A stretch of 64,000 bases of DNA from JAGXRK01 sp963804005 (lineage in GTDB: Bacteria; Bacteroidota; Ignavibacteria; Ignavibacteriales; Ignavibacteriaceae): the NCBI GenBank assembly GCA_963804005.1, contig CAWDOP010000002.1:186001-250000 (forward strand). The letters are read 5' to 3'. The notes beneath the pieces were generated by a model. The model was not told where the DNA came from. It searched no databases and saw nothing but the letters and a program-made list of their open reading frames with translations. Both the position numbers and the translations under genes were made by a program. Positions 1 to 10,356 of the stretch are shown here, piece by piece; position 1 is the stretch's first letter, and each line of letters opens with the position of its first letter.

Positions 1-816
1 TATGAGTCACTTGCTCCTATAGCCGGAACAGCAACCGGCAACTCATTTATGAGTTCAATGGTTGGGGATATTGATGAAGACGGAACAGAAGAAATTGTTT
101 ATGGTTCCTGGTCTGCTCCAGCAAAGGTTTTCTTACTTCAACCAAATGGTGATGATATAACTTCAACTGAAATTGCCGACTTTACTTCTCTTGGCATACA
201 GAGAATAGTTTATGGTAAATTTGGTGATCTTGATAATGATGGTAATGTTGATTTTGTTTTTGGAACAAGATATGTTGATGCCACTACTCCAAATTTTGCA
301 ACTGTAAGATTATCATATTTAGGTGGTGATATTACAAGCCCGGCTAGTTATGTAACTTCGATCATTGACTCTGGTGCTGTTCTGGGCGGAGAGTCTGGTA
401 TAATGACTATTGCAAATTTCGATGGTGATTTGGATGCTGAAATCATCCTTACAGCAAGTTATCCACGCGGACCAGCTCCGAATGTAATAGATGTATTTTA
501 TTTAGACAGACCAGCTACATCCGTTGAATTAGAAAGCTCCAATATTCCTTCAAACTTCTATGTTGAACAGAATTATCCTAATCCTTTCAATCCTTCAACT
601 GTAATTAAATTCGGTATAACCGAAGCAACAGCAGTTGACTTGAGAGTTTATGATGTTCTCGGTCGTGAAGTTGCAATATTAGTAAATAACCAGAATTTAG
701 AAGCTGGATCATATAATGCTACTTTCAATGCAGAAGGTTTGGCAAGTGGAATTTATGTATATCGCATAATAGCAGGTAACAATACAACTTCAATGAAGAT
801 GCAGTTACTCAAGTAA
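1..816 (+). CDS. Exported FG-GAP/VCBS-like protein with T9SS type A sorting domain (5' truncated)
   Basis: The reading frame is open to the first base, so the N terminus lies outside the window. The visible part has calcium-loop-like repeats (DIDEDGTEE, DLDNDGNVD, DGDLDAE) typical of FG-GAP/VCBS beta-propellers. It ends in a roughly 80-residue T9SS type A sorting domain starting at NYPNPFNPST and closing with MKMQLLK. Proteins of this build are carried across the outer membrane by the type IX system and anchored or released outside the cell. The repeat content gives no specific ligand. A strong hairpin follows the stop, so this looks like the last gene of its transcript. Confidence 0.85.
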   Translation, partial: YESLAPIAGTATGNSFMSSMVGDIDEDGTEEIVYGSWSAPAKVFLLQPNGDDITSTEIADFTSLGIQRIVYGKFGDLDNDGNVDFVFGTRYVDATTPNFATVRLSYLGGDITSPASYVTSIIDSGAVLGGESGIMTIANFDGDLDAEIILTASYPRGPAPNVIDVFYLDRPATSVELESSNIPSNFYVEQNYPNPFNPSTVIKFGITEATAVDLRVYDVLGREVAILVNNQNLEAGSYNATFNAEGLASGIYVYRIIAGNNTTSMKMQLLK

Positions 817-829
817 AAAATGCATTTTT

Positions 830-897
830 AAGGGTTGTTCAAAGAATGATTGGTTCTAATTGAATCGAATAATATTGTAAATATTTGAACAACCCTT
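830..897 (+). terminator. Long inverted repeat after the FG-GAP gene, probable terminator
   Basis: A perfect 14-bp inverted repeat (AAGGGTTGTTCAAA at 830-843, its complement at 884-897) encloses about 40 nt and is followed by T-rich sequence. It starts 13 nt after the stop codon. The long loop is unusual for an intrinsic terminator, so a processed or regulatory hairpin is an alternative. Confidence 0.55.
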
Positions 898-1033
898 TCA
901 TTTATTTTTGAAATTTATTTATCAGCTTAAGGGAATCAAATAGAGAGAGATTCCTTTGAACGTGAGTCTTTTGACCTAATCGGGCATAATTAAGATATGC
1001 TTCATTTAAAACAAATTGCCATTTGAGGTCGCG

Positions 1034-3760
1034 ATGAAAAAAAATCTACTTAAACTAATTTTTCTTTATTCTGTCTTTTCTATTTTATTCACTACTATAC
1101 TGTATGCACAAACCGGTAAGATTGCCGGAAGAGTAACCGATCCCGATACCAGGGAAGCCCTGATAGGCATTAACATTCTTATCGAAGGAACTTCTACTGG
1201 TGCTGCTACAGATATTGAAGGTTACTACGTAATTAATAATGTTGATCCCGGAGTTTATTCTTTAATCTTTTCGGGTGTTGGTTATCAGAGAAAAATTGTA
1301 ACCAATGTAAGAGTTAATACTGACTTTACAACCGCCATTGATGCCGAGCTGCCCGTTGAAGCAATCGGATTGGAAACAATAGTTGTTCAAGCAGTGAAAC
1401 CGTTAGTAAGAAAAGATCTTACTTCTTCACATACTGTAATTGACAATTCACAAATTGCTGCTTTACCTGTTGAGAGTATTGATCAACTCCTGTCGCTTCA
1501 AGCCGGTATTACAAAAGGCTCAGGCGGTGAACTTCATATAAGAGGTGGTCGGTCTACAGAAATTTCTTATAACGTGAACGGAGTTTCGGCAGTTAATCCT
1601 TTTGACTTTGGCAGAACGGTTCAAATTGCTCCTAATGCAATCAAAGAGTTATCTGTTGTAAGCGGAACATTCAATGCTGAATACGGCAATGCTCTTAGCG
1701 GTATTGTAAATACAGTTACCAAGGAAGGCGGTAGTCAATACAAAGGCTCCATTTCTTATTACACAGGTGATTATTTCAGCAGTAATAAAGATATTTTCTT
1801 AAATATAGGTGATATTGATCTAAGAAATAATCAGGTTGTTGAAGGAACATTTGGCGGTCCGATTCCTTTTACCAGTAACGATGTTACATTTTTCTTATCG
1901 GGCAGATACAATTACGATAAAGGTTATTTATATGGACAGAGACAACATACAATTTATGATTCTGTTGCAAGAGATATAAATGATCCAAACATTATCTATC
2001 TGGCACAAACCGGTGATAATGCAATAGTATCGATGAATCCGAGTGAAGATATCAATGCAACTGCTAAATTTACTTTTAAACCTTTTACTACTTTTAAAAT
2101 AAATTATGATCTTGTTTATTCTCAATCGGAATTTCAGAGTTATAACCATAATTATAAGTATGTGCCGGATGCAAATTATAACAGGTATGAATGGGGATTG
2201 ATTAATTCTTTAGAAGTAAGACATGCAATCAGTAATTCTACATTTTATTCTGTTAAAGGATCATATAGTCTTTATGATTATAAAAGATATCTTTTCCCTT
2301 TATTGGATGCTGATTCAAATGAGGTCTCATTCCGACCGGGAATGAGTCTTGATGGTCTTCATGCAGACCCGAGATATCAACCTTCACATAAGAATAACAG
2401 AATATCTACATATACTTTTAATTCCGGCGGAACGCTTAATGATCATTATTATCAGAGATCCGGTACCGGTGAAGTAAGATTTGATATTACAAGCCAGGTT
2501 ACTAAAGAGCACGATGTAAAATTTGGAGTCAAGTATAAATGGGATGAAATGGATTTCCAGAACTTCTTCGTTCTTCGCGACACAATTACATTTGTAGAAC
2601 CAACGATTCAAGCTCCCGGTTCTCCAACTCACGATTTATACTCCAGATCACCAAGACAATTCTCAGTTTATCTGCAGGATAAAATGGAATTTACAAGTAT
2701 GATTATCAATGCCGGTCTTCGATATGATTATTTCGATTCAAGATTCATTTATGCTCCGGACATTAATGTTCCTAATGATAATTTTGAAAATGCTGAGCCA
2801 AAAATAACTTTCAGTCCGAGATTAGGAATTTCTTTCCCGATTACGGATCAGGGCATTATACACTTTTCTTATGGTCATTTTTACCAATTGCCTCCTTATA
2901 ATTATTTATATGCAAATCCTGCTTTCATAGGATTGGTGACAAATGATGTATTCGGAAATGCTAACCTCAATCCTGAAAAAACTGTAAGCTATGAATTAGG
3001 GCTTCAACAGCAGCTAAGTGAATCCATTGCATTCAATGTTACGGGTTTTTACAAAGATGTTAGAGATCTGCTTGCATTACAGCAGATAAGAGTAAGTACC
3101 AGCGTAACTTATCAGAAGTATGTTAATAAAGATTATGGCAATATTAAGGGTATAACATTTTCACTTACTAAAAGAAAACTTCCGAGCGATCTGTTAGGCG
3201 CATCAGTTGATTATACTTTTCAGGTTGCTGAAGGAAATGATACGGACGCTAATTCTTTCTTTTTAGATCTTTCTTCGGGAAGACAAAGTGAAAAACTTCC
3301 TGTTCCTCTTGCCTGGGATCAAACTCATACGCTAAACGGTGTTGTTACTTTTGGAGGAGACAGAGATTGGATGGTAACTGTGGTCAGTACTCTGGGAACC
3401 GGTCTTCCTTATTCTCCGTCATTATTTGAACAGAACATTCTGCTCAAACCAAACAGTGAAAGAAAACCCCTGCAGACAAATGTTGATCTGTTAATGGAAA
3501 AATCATTTGACTTCGAGAGTATTCTGCTAACATTATTTGTAAAGGTATTCAACTTATTTGATACCTTGAATGAAAGATATGTATATAACGATACCGGAAG
3601 AGCAACATATACATTAGAAGAGACCCAGGGCGGAGCAGAAGCAACTAATGAAATTGCTAAAGAAGTTCCCGGAGTTAAAACAGCTACCGAATACTTTATT
3701 CGTCCTAATTATTACAGTGCGCCGCGAGAAGTTAGATTCGGGCTTACTCTTGAGTTTTAA
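1034..3760 (+). CDS. TonB-dependent receptor with N-terminal carboxypeptidase-regulatory-like domain
   Basis: Outer-membrane transporter or receptor of the TonB-dependent family. After a signal peptide (MKKNLLKLIF... ending near YAQ) comes a CarboxypepD_reg-like beta-sandwich (GRVTDPDTREALIGINILIEGT), then a plug domain (LLSLQAGITKGSGGELHIRGGR, ALSGIVNTVTKEGG) and a 22-strand-type barrel ending in an aromatic residue. The start at 1034 is preferred to the ATG six codons upstream because GAGG sits at 1025-1028. The following gene begins just after its stop, and a PorV-like gene comes next, so the three form an operon. The substrate cannot be told from sequence; no SusD partner is adjacent. Confidence 0.9.
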   Translation: MKKNLLKLIFLYSVFSILFTTILYAQTGKIAGRVTDPDTREALIGINILIEGTSTGAATDIEGYYVINNVDPGVYSLIFSGVGYQRKIVTNVRVNTDFTTAIDAELPVEAIGLETIVVQAVKPLVRKDLTSSHTVIDNSQIAALPVESIDQLLSLQAGITKGSGGELHIRGGRSTEISYNVNGVSAVNPFDFGRTVQIAPNAIKELSVVSGTFNAEYGNALSGIVNTVTKEGGSQYKGSISYYTGDYFSSNKDIFLNIGDIDLRNNQVVEGTFGGPIPFTSNDVTFFLSGRYNYDKGYLYGQRQHTIYDSVARDINDPNIIYLAQTGDNAIVSMNPSEDINATAKFTFKPFTTFKINYDLVYSQSEFQSYNHNYKYVPDANYNRYEWGLINSLEVRHAISNSTFYSVKGSYSLYDYKRYLFPLLDADSNEVSFRPGMSLDGLHADPRYQPSHKNNRISTYTFNSGGTLNDHYYQRSGTGEVRFDITSQVTKEHDVKFGVKYKWDEMDFQNFFVLRDTITFVEPTIQAPGSPTHDLYSRSPRQFSVYLQDKMEFTSMIINAGLRYDYFDSRFIYAPDINVPNDNFENAEPKITFSPRLGISFPITDQGIIHFSYGHFYQLPPYNYLYANPAFIGLVTNDVFGNANLNPEKTVSYELGLQQQLSESIAFNVTGFYKDVRDLLALQQIRVSTSVTYQKYVNKDYGNIKGITFSLTKRKLPSDLLGASVDYTFQVAEGNDTDANSFFLDLSSGRQSEKLPVPLAWDQTHTLNGVVTFGGDRDWMVTVVSTLGTGLPYSPSLFEQNILLKPNSERKPLQTNVDLLMEKSFDFESILLTLFVKVFNLFDTLNERYVYNDTGRATYTLEETQGGAEATNEIAKEVPGVKTATEYFIRPNYYSAPREVRFGLTLEF

Positions 3761-3783
3761 TGAAATTTATATGGAGTTTTAAA

Positions 3784-6700
3784 ATGTCGAAAAGTAATTA
3801 TTCCAAGATATTTTCAATTCTTATCCTGATTTATTTTATGCTTTCTTCCTTTCTGTTTGCACAAGAAACAGTGGAACAGAGAAGAGCACGTGAACATCAG
3901 GCTGTGATTGATTATTTGAATTATCAATTAAGCACTTATCCTGTTACCACCAGCCCTATAGATTATCCTGTCGATAAGAATTCATTAACAGATGATTCAT
4001 CGATTAGATTATCTAAAACGGGTGCCTTTGAAGACAGAAAACGTTATATGATGAACGGCAATGGCGTGACAGTTGAAATCTGGAATTACGGAGGTATTGG
4101 CGGTGGATATCCGGGAGCAAATTTGAGAGATCTTTTAGGTTTAGTTTGGAGAGATGCTCCTTATATCTTTCAGTTCACACCTTTGATTGGTGCCTCAGTT
4201 CCAAGTGCTGAAGATCCATCTAAAAGGATTCATATTATCTCAGATGGATTATATGATTACGAAAACTATAGGGAAGTTGATCCTGAGAATAAAGAATTTT
4301 TCTGGACCTGGGAACCGATTCCCGGATATGCTGATCCGGATCAGGAATTTATGGCATCAAATCCCGCAATGGACTCAGATCGTGACGGCAAACCTGATAG
4401 CTGGCCCAGAGACTGGTACAGTGAAGCCTTAGGTGAATATGTCTGGCCCGGCTATCTCACCGTTGGTGAAAACAACGCTGATCTTGAAGTCTATTGGGCT
4501 ATGGATGACAGGGACAATCTTGAATTTCCTTATTATCCTTTTGAAAATGATTCAAGCAGAAAAGGACTCGGCGTTCAAATTGATGGTAGAGCTTTTCAAT
4601 GGAGTAACTCGCTCGCCGCTAACGCAGTATTTTTTGTGTGGACGATTACAAACGTAAGTGGCAAGGATCTCGATACGGTTTTCTTTGGTATTTATGGTGA
4701 CCCCGATGTAGGCGGGTTGGACAATAAAGATGATAACGGTTTATTCATTCCACCTTATGGTCCGAGTGTTGAAACTATTCCTGTATATGCCCGTAGTATG
4801 GTGTACTTCTGGGATCCAGATATGACCGGCGATCTTGGAAGACCTCTCGGTTATCTTGGTTGTAAATTTCTCGAAAGTCCCGGTAATCCTAATGACGGAA
4901 TTGATAACGACGGCGATGGGATGATTGATGAAAGGCAGGATGATGGCGAAGATAATGATTTTGACTGGGATATTGAAAAAGATGACGTTGGAGTTGATGG
5001 AATAGCTAATACAGGCGATAATGGTGAAGGAGATGGAGTTCCAACGCGCGGTACCAGATTACCTGATGGAAGACCTGATCCGATGTCTCCCGGTGAACCT
5101 AATTTTGAATACACCGATCTTGATGAAGCCGATCAGATAGGATTGACAAGTTTCAATAGCTGGACCTGGGCTACAGATGCAGTTAAAAATGATGAATCAA
5201 TTTGGAATAGAAATATTCCAGGTAATTTTGGTGAGATTGAAAGTAATACTGATATAGTATTTGTTTATGGTTCGGGCTATATATCTCTGGATTCTGCTGA
5301 AACCAAAAGAATTTCAATGGCATTTCTTTTCGGAGAAAATTTACCTGATCTTTTAGTTACCGCTGAAACTGTTCAGGATATTTACAATAAAAATTATCGC
5401 TTCTTCAAACCCCCGGATAAACCAACAGTGTATGCGGTGCCTGATGATAAAAAAGTAACACTTTATTGGAATACAAAATCTGAGGAAAGTATTGACCCGA
5501 TTACCGGTGAAGACTTTGAAGGTTATGTAATTTATAGAAGTACACGTCCTGATTTTGCTGACGCCTTGACTATTACTGACGGAAGAGGTGCAGCCTATCT
5601 TTATCAACCTCTTACAGATATATTTGGCTTTGAAACTAAATGGGATCTTATAAATGAGTGGAAAGGATACCATCCGGTTCCATATTTGGGCAGAGGATTA
5701 CATTATTATCTTGGTGATAACACCGGTTTGGTTCATTCATTTACGGATACAAATAATGTAGTAAATGGGCAGACTTACTATTATGCAGTTGTTGCTTTCG
5801 ATCATGGAGACTCGCTTGGAATACCGCCATCTGAAACAAGTAAAAAGATTTCTGTTGATCCGATTACAGGTTCGGAAATCTATGATATTAATACTGTGAA
5901 AGTCATTCCCGGACCGAGAGCTGCCGGATATATTAACCCAAACATTCTTGCTGTAGATAAGGTAGGTGGTTTCGCTAATGGGACTGTTGATTTCCGGATT
6001 ATAAATGATATTAATGTTGTAGACGAAAAATATACTCTCACATTTAGTGATACTCTTAATTTGGGTGACTCAATAATAATTAAAAAGAACTATTCTGTAC
6101 TTGGTGAAAAAACTAATACAGAGTCCTTTTACTTATTTGATGCAAAGTTTGCAACACTGTCCCGTCAATTTATAATTGATGATGAAAATCTTGTTGTTGA
6201 GGATAAGCTTGGAAATGTCTATCAGAAAGATGTTGACTATATCATTGATTTTGAAAAAGGAAAAATTGCCAGAACCGATAATTCCTCAATGCCGAATAAC
6301 AGCGAATATATTATCACTTATATGAGTTATTCAATTTATCAAAGTCTGGCTCTAAATTCAGAAGATACTAATCCTGTCTTTGACGGAGTTAAACTTATAG
6401 TATTTGATCATCCTAAACTTGTATTCAATGCTGAAAATTCAAAATGGAATACAGATCGAATTAATCTTCCGTTCCGTTTATTTTTAAGAACTGCAGGAAC
6501 TGTTATTCCTCAACCGGCAGATTATACTGTAAGTTTCTCCGATCAGCCTATTTCAACAGCAAAAAAATACGTGCTCGGTAAAGGATTCATTGATATTCCT
6601 GTAAAATATAAAGTGGAAGATGTAACAACCGGCGTACCGATTGAAGTAATTACAAACTTACAGGAAGTGGCTGCCACTAATGATTCTGCATGGACTATCG

Positions 6701-7236
6701 GTGAAGAAATTATCTTTTACGTAACAGGATCACCGGGTGGTCAAGGCGAACCAATTTCCTGGAGTTTGATGATTTCAAAATCTGAAGACACAGTGCAAAC
6801 AATTCCAACCGATGGTGATTATCTGTTTCTTTACACTGACAGACCATATACAGTAGACGATATTTTCACGCTTACAACCAAATCTGGTTATGTAGATGAC
6901 AGATTAGCAGCATCCAGACTCGATAATATTTATGTTGTGCCTAATCCGTATGTTGGTGCAAGCAGTTTGGAACCAGCTAATAAGCTGCCCGGACAAAACC
7001 GCGGCGAAAGAAGAATTTATTTTGAAAACCTTCCGATGAAATGTTCTATAAGAATCTACACTTTAAGTGGTGAGCTTGTAAATCAACTTGAACACGATTC
7101 CGGTGTAGATAACGGAAGAGAATACTGGAACCTGCTTAATAAAGATGGTTTCAGCGTATCTTATGGAGTATATCTTGCTCACATAGATGCACCCGGTGTG
7201 GGTGAAAAACTTATAAAGTTCGCTTTGATTAAATAA
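3784..7236 (+). CDS. Large exported protein with fibronectin-like segment and degenerate C-terminal sorting region
   Basis: About 1150 residues with an N-terminal signal peptide (SILILIYFMLSSFLFAQ). The middle has acidic, Asp/Gly/Asn-rich stretches around residues 365-450 that look like calcium-binding loops, then a fibronectin-III-like segment (PPDKPTVYAVPDDKKVTLYWN). The C terminus (VVPNPYVGAS, then IRIYTLSGELV and a YGVYLAHI strand) resembles a divergent T9SS or FlgD-like Ig domain. An upstream ATG at 3760 overlaps the receptor stop, but 3784 has GGAG in front and gives the better signal peptide. Its place between a TonB receptor and a PorV-like gene suggests a surface partner of these. 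Function is unknown. Confidence 0.8.
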   Translation: MSKSNYSKIFSILILIYFMLSSFLFAQETVEQRRAREHQAVIDYLNYQLSTYPVTTSPIDYPVDKNSLTDDSSIRLSKTGAFEDRKRYMMNGNGVTVEIWNYGGIGGGYPGANLRDLLGLVWRDAPYIFQFTPLIGASVPSAEDPSKRIHIISDGLYDYENYREVDPENKEFFWTWEPIPGYADPDQEFMASNPAMDSDRDGKPDSWPRDWYSEALGEYVWPGYLTVGENNADLEVYWAMDDRDNLEFPYYPFENDSSRKGLGVQIDGRAFQWSNSLAANAVFFVWTITNVSGKDLDTVFFGIYGDPDVGGLDNKDDNGLFIPPYGPSVETIPVYARSMVYFWDPDMTGDLGRPLGYLGCKFLESPGNPNDGIDNDGDGMIDERQDDGEDNDFDWDIEKDDVGVDGIANTGDNGEGDGVPTRGTRLPDGRPDPMSPGEPNFEYTDLDEADQIGLTSFNSWTWATDAVKNDESIWNRNIPGNFGEIESNTDIVFVYGSGYISLDSAETKRISMAFLFGENLPDLLVTAETVQDIYNKNYRFFKPPDKPTVYAVPDDKKVTLYWNTKSEESIDPITGEDFEGYVIYRSTRPDFADALTITDGRGAAYLYQPLTDIFGFETKWDLINEWKGYHPVPYLGRGLHYYLGDNTGLVHSFTDTNNVVNGQTYYYAVVAFDHGDSLGIPPSETSKKISVDPITGSEIYDINTVKVIPGPRAAGYINPNILAVDKVGGFANGTVDFRIINDINVVDEKYTLTFSDTLNLGDSIIIKKNYSVLGEKTNTESFYLFDAKFATLSRQFIIDDENLVVEDKLGNVYQKDVDYIIDFEKGKIARTDNSSMPNNSEYIITYMSYSIYQSLALNSEDTNPVFDGVKLIVFDHPKLVFNAENSKWNTDRINLPFRLFLRTAGTVIPQPADYTVSFSDQPISTAKKYVLGKGFIDIPVKYKVEDVTTGVPIEVITNLQEVAATNDSAWTIGEEIIFYVTGSPGGQGEPISWSLMISKSEDTVQTIPTDGDYLFLYTDRPYTVDDIFTLTTKSGYVDDRLAASRLDNIYVVPNPYVGASSLEPANKLPGQNRGERRIYFENLPMKCSIRIYTLSGELVNQLEHDSGVDNGREYWNLLNKDGFSVSYGVYLAHIDAPGVGEKLIKFALIK

Positions 7237-7273
7237 CCTTTTTTATGTGAGCTTAATGAGCAGGAGAAATTTT

Positions 7274-8287
7274 ATGAAATCAACAAAATATTTTTTAGTA
7301 CTCGTTTTTGCAATTATGATTACTTCGGTATCATTTGCACAAACACAAAAAACAGGAACCACTGCTGCCCAGGTTCTTAAATTTAACGTAGGACCGCGTG
7401 CCATTGGAATGGGCGGGGCATTTACAGCAGTTTCCGATGACATTTCTTCGATGTATTGGAATCCAGGTGGTACAGCAAACATTGAATTCAATGAAGCGTT
7501 CTTTAATCATACTTCATTGTACGCCGATGTTCGACACGATTTTGCTGCTATTGCCAGTCATCTATCCGATTTCGGTACACTTGGAGCATTTGTCTCGGTT
7601 CTTTCTATGGATGAAATGATGGTAAGAACTGAAGAAGCACCTGAAGGTACTGGTGAATATTTTAATTCCGGTGCAATAGTAATCGGTATTAATTATTCCC
7701 GATACCTTACGGAAAATTTTGCAATCGGAGGTAATTTAAAGTACATCAATGAATCTATCTGGCATATGAGTGCTACTGGTTTTGCTGTCGATATTGGAAC
7801 AATGTATAAGCTGCCGTTATTTAATGAATTAAGAATTGCTGCGAGCATTTCTAATTTCGGAACTAAAATGCAGCTATCTGGCAGAGATGTGACAAAAATA
7901 ATTCAGTCCGGTGCAGGTGATCAAAATCTTATCAATACAAATATTGAACTTGATCGTTTTGATTTACCTTTGTTGTTCAGATTTGGTTTATCTGCGGATG
8001 TCATTCAGGATGGTACATCAAAATTAACCACCTCTGTTGACGCAATTCATCCAAATGACCATACCGAATATGTTAATGCCGGTGCTGAGTATTCCTGGAA
8101 TGAAATAGTCTATCTTCGTGCCGGATACAATTCATTATTTGAGAAAGATACTGAAAAAGGTTTAACACTCGGATTTGGATTGCACTACAGAATTATAGAT
8201 ATGGTGAAAGTAAAACTTGATTATGCCTATCAGGATTTTGGTCGTTTGAAAGACATTCATTATTTCTCAGTCGGCGTGAACTTTTAA
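7274..8287 (+). CDS. PorV/PorQ family outer-membrane protein
   Basis: Signal peptide (MKSTKYFLVLVFAIMITSVSFAQ) followed by the family signature FNVGPRAIGMGGAFTAVSDDISSMYWNPG, then a barrel of alternating strands ending SVGVNF. PorV/PorQ proteins are FadL-like outer-membrane barrels; PorV works with the T9SS to receive sorting-domain cargo and hand it to PorU. The ATG at 7274 is chosen because AGGAG lies at 7262-7266, ahead of the in-frame ATG nine codons further upstream. It is the last gene of the operon and is followed by a strong terminator. Two more members lie at 53989 and 55032, so which one is the true PorV cannot be decided here. Confidence 0.85.
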   Translation: MKSTKYFLVLVFAIMITSVSFAQTQKTGTTAAQVLKFNVGPRAIGMGGAFTAVSDDISSMYWNPGGTANIEFNEAFFNHTSLYADVRHDFAAIASHLSDFGTLGAFVSVLSMDEMMVRTEEAPEGTGEYFNSGAIVIGINYSRYLTENFAIGGNLKYINESIWHMSATGFAVDIGTMYKLPLFNELRIAASISNFGTKMQLSGRDVTKIIQSGAGDQNLINTNIELDRFDLPLLFRFGLSADVIQDGTSKLTTSVDAIHPNDHTEYVNAGAEYSWNEIVYLRAGYNSLFEKDTEKGLTLGFGLHYRIIDMVKVKLDYAYQDFGRLKDIHYFSVGVNF

Positions 8288-8327
8288 TAAACTGATGATT
8301 TATTGAAAATTTATTATTTATTTGTAG

Positions 8328-8355
8328 CCGCAAGTTTCAACTTGCGGTTTTTTTT
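8328..8355 (+). terminator. Rho-independent terminator
   Basis: Perfect 8-bp stem CCGCAAGT/ACTTGCGG with a TTCA loop (8328-8347), followed by eight T residues. It ends the receptor-PorV operon and lies between convergent genes. Confidence 0.9.
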
Positions 8356-8447
8356 AATAATGATTTAATCCTTTTTTGGATTGCTGATAACTATAAATAT
8401 TGATTAAAAATAAAAATAGTTTCAGATGAAATGTTGAGCGCTCAATT

Positions 8448-10133
8448 TCATTTTAATGCAGCATTAGTTCTTTTTAACACTTTGCTATTATTTTCCACCT
8501 GTTCAAAAACTCTTCTGAAATTTCCGCCAAGGATTTTTTCAACATTCTGCTGAGAATAGCCATGCTGTAATAATGCCATTGTCAAATCAGGAAATTTTGA
8601 AACATCTTCCAAACCAATCACTACATTTGTTCCAATTCCGTCAAAGTCAGAACCGATTGCAACATACTCAACACCAACTAAGTTAACTATATAATCAATA
8701 TGCTGAATAACGGTGCTGATATAAGCAGGAGGAGTGCTGGTAAGAAAAGGAGGATAGAATACAATTCCAATAACTCCGCCAGAGTTCGCTATGTCTTGAA
8801 TCTGCCAGTCGTACAAATTCCTATAATTGTCTCTAATTGTTCGTACGCCGGAATGAGTAGCAACAATTGGATTTGTTGTAACTTCTAAAATATCCTGAAT
8901 AGTTTTTATACCAACGTGTGATACATCAATTACAATTCCTAAAGTATCCATTTTTCTGATGACGTCTCTTCCGAAGTCATTTAAGCCAACTGTCAAAGTA
9001 CGAGTATCTGCAGCAGCAACTGCCCAGCTTGTACTATTATTCCAGGTTATTGTCATATATCTCATTCCAAGATTATAAAGATTCTCCAGTTTTACTAAAC
9101 TTTCTTCTATTGAATGACCACCTTCAACGCCAATAACTGCAGCTATTTTTCCTTGTGAATTAATGTTCAACGTTTCATCCATAGAAAATGCTTGCTGAAT
9201 TGTTAATTGATTCTGATTCATCGTGCTGTTAAACAAATTATACATTGTAACTGTCTGATCATAATAATTGGTATAAGTTCTATAATCCACCCACAATGCA
9301 AAAAATTGCATATCAACTTCACCAGCTTGCAATCTGGGGATATCTGTATGGTTATAAGTGTTCCATATACTGAAATCATATGATGATTCATCTACTATTT
9401 TTTCCATAATATCATTATGTAGATCAACCATTAAAGCATTCGAATGAACTGTGACTAATGCAGATTCAAAAAAATCATTTCCAATAATTGTTGAAGATAT
9501 TTCATCAGGAACATAACCGAGCTTATATACAACTATTTCAACAGGAACATCTTGAATTTTTTTTACAGTACCGGAATAATTTATAATACCGGATTTAAAT
9601 TCATCTAATCCTATTCCGCTACCACCATCAAGCTGTATCATTTTTTTTGTAAGAGATTGATTATTCGTTTTAATCGTGTAAAAATATACACCCGCACTTC
9701 CTCTGCTTATCCAATTTATGCTGTAATTACCAGCAGTTAGAAACTGGCTTTTAAAATCAATTAGCTCTCCGAGAATGTTATGTACAGAAACTTCAACAAG
9801 TCCATCAACAGGAATTGAAAATTGAATTCTTGTTGAAGGATTGAAAGGATTTGGAAAATTCTGGTCAACATAAAGGGAATTTGGAATTGTAAAATCATCA
9901 CCATTAATAGACGTTATAAGATTATAAGTCCAGTTCCCGGATTGATCTGTAAAAACGGAATCTATAATTCCATTATCAAGATTTTTTATTTCAACTTTTG
10001 AATTAGAAATAGGAGCATTAGTCTTTAGATCTTTCACATTTCCTGTTAAAGTCTGAGCAGAGAATTGATATAAATTAGCTGAAAAAAGTAATAAAAATAT
10101 AAATCTAAAAGTCGTTTTAACTGAACTGGGCAT
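8448..10133 (-). CDS. M19-family membrane-dipeptidase-like enzyme with an internal T9SS-type sorting domain
   Basis: Exported zinc peptidase of the renal-dipeptidase (M19) family, expected to cleave dipeptides. Order: signal peptide; short carboxypeptidase-regulatory-like segment (residues 30-75, GNVKDLKTNAPISNSKVEIK); a full T9SS type A-like domain at about 88-170 (QNFPNPFNPST to KKMIQL); then the M19 barrel from about 235 to the end. Metal ligands are visible: H239 and D241 (HND), E337 (GVEGGHS), H406 (DVSHVG), H427 (ATHSGVR), and the GSDFDG motif. A sorting domain in the middle rather than at the C terminus is atypical. The start at 10133 has AAGGA upstream; an ATG ten codons earlier is possible. 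Function is confident, localisation is not. Confidence 0.88.
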   Translation of the reverse strand: MPSSVKTTFRFIFLLLFSANLYQFSAQTLTGNVKDLKTNAPISNSKVEIKNLDNGIIDSVFTDQSGNWTYNLITSINGDDFTIPNSLYVDQNFPNPFNPSTRIQFSIPVDGLVEVSVHNILGELIDFKSQFLTAGNYSINWISRGSAGVYFYTIKTNNQSLTKKMIQLDGGSGIGLDEFKSGIINYSGTVKKIQDVPVEIVVYKLGYVPDEISSTIIGNDFFESALVTVHSNALMVDLHNDIMEKIVDESSYDFSIWNTYNHTDIPRLQAGEVDMQFFALWVDYRTYTNYYDQTVTMYNLFNSTMNQNQLTIQQAFSMDETLNINSQGKIAAVIGVEGGHSIEESLVKLENLYNLGMRYMTITWNNSTSWAVAAADTRTLTVGLNDFGRDVIRKMDTLGIVIDVSHVGIKTIQDILEVTTNPIVATHSGVRTIRDNYRNLYDWQIQDIANSGGVIGIVFYPPFLTSTPPAYISTVIQHIDYIVNLVGVEYVAIGSDFDGIGTNVVIGLEDVSKFPDLTMALLQHGYSQQNVEKILGGNFRRVFEQVENNSKVLKRTNAALK

Positions 10134-10290
10134 TGTTAAATATTCCTTGTTATAAATTGCCATGAGTTTAATCTTTCAATTAGTAAGATATAAAAATTTA
10201 TGCTGTCTGCGAACAAATTCAGTGGTCGTTTTTATACAAAAATTGATCCTCAAACAACATTTATTTTAATGAAGATTAGATACTTTTTAC

Positions 10291-10304
10291 ATTTTTATGA
10301 CACT
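10291..10304 (+). promoter_or_regulatory. Weak copy of the TTTCATGACA upstream motif
   Basis: ATTTTTATGACACT lies about 55 nt ahead of the barrel gene at 10357 and resembles the better-matched elements at 11581 and 14068. It is assigned only by similarity and position. Confidence 0.25.
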
Positions 10305-10356
10305 TACTCAAAATATTTTTATAAATTATCAGCGTGAAGATTCAATTATTTAAGAA

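Noticed and set aside
4851..5114. Minus-strand Ser/Pro-rich frame
   Set aside because: Mirror of the Asp/Gly-rich repeats in the exported protein on the plus strand.
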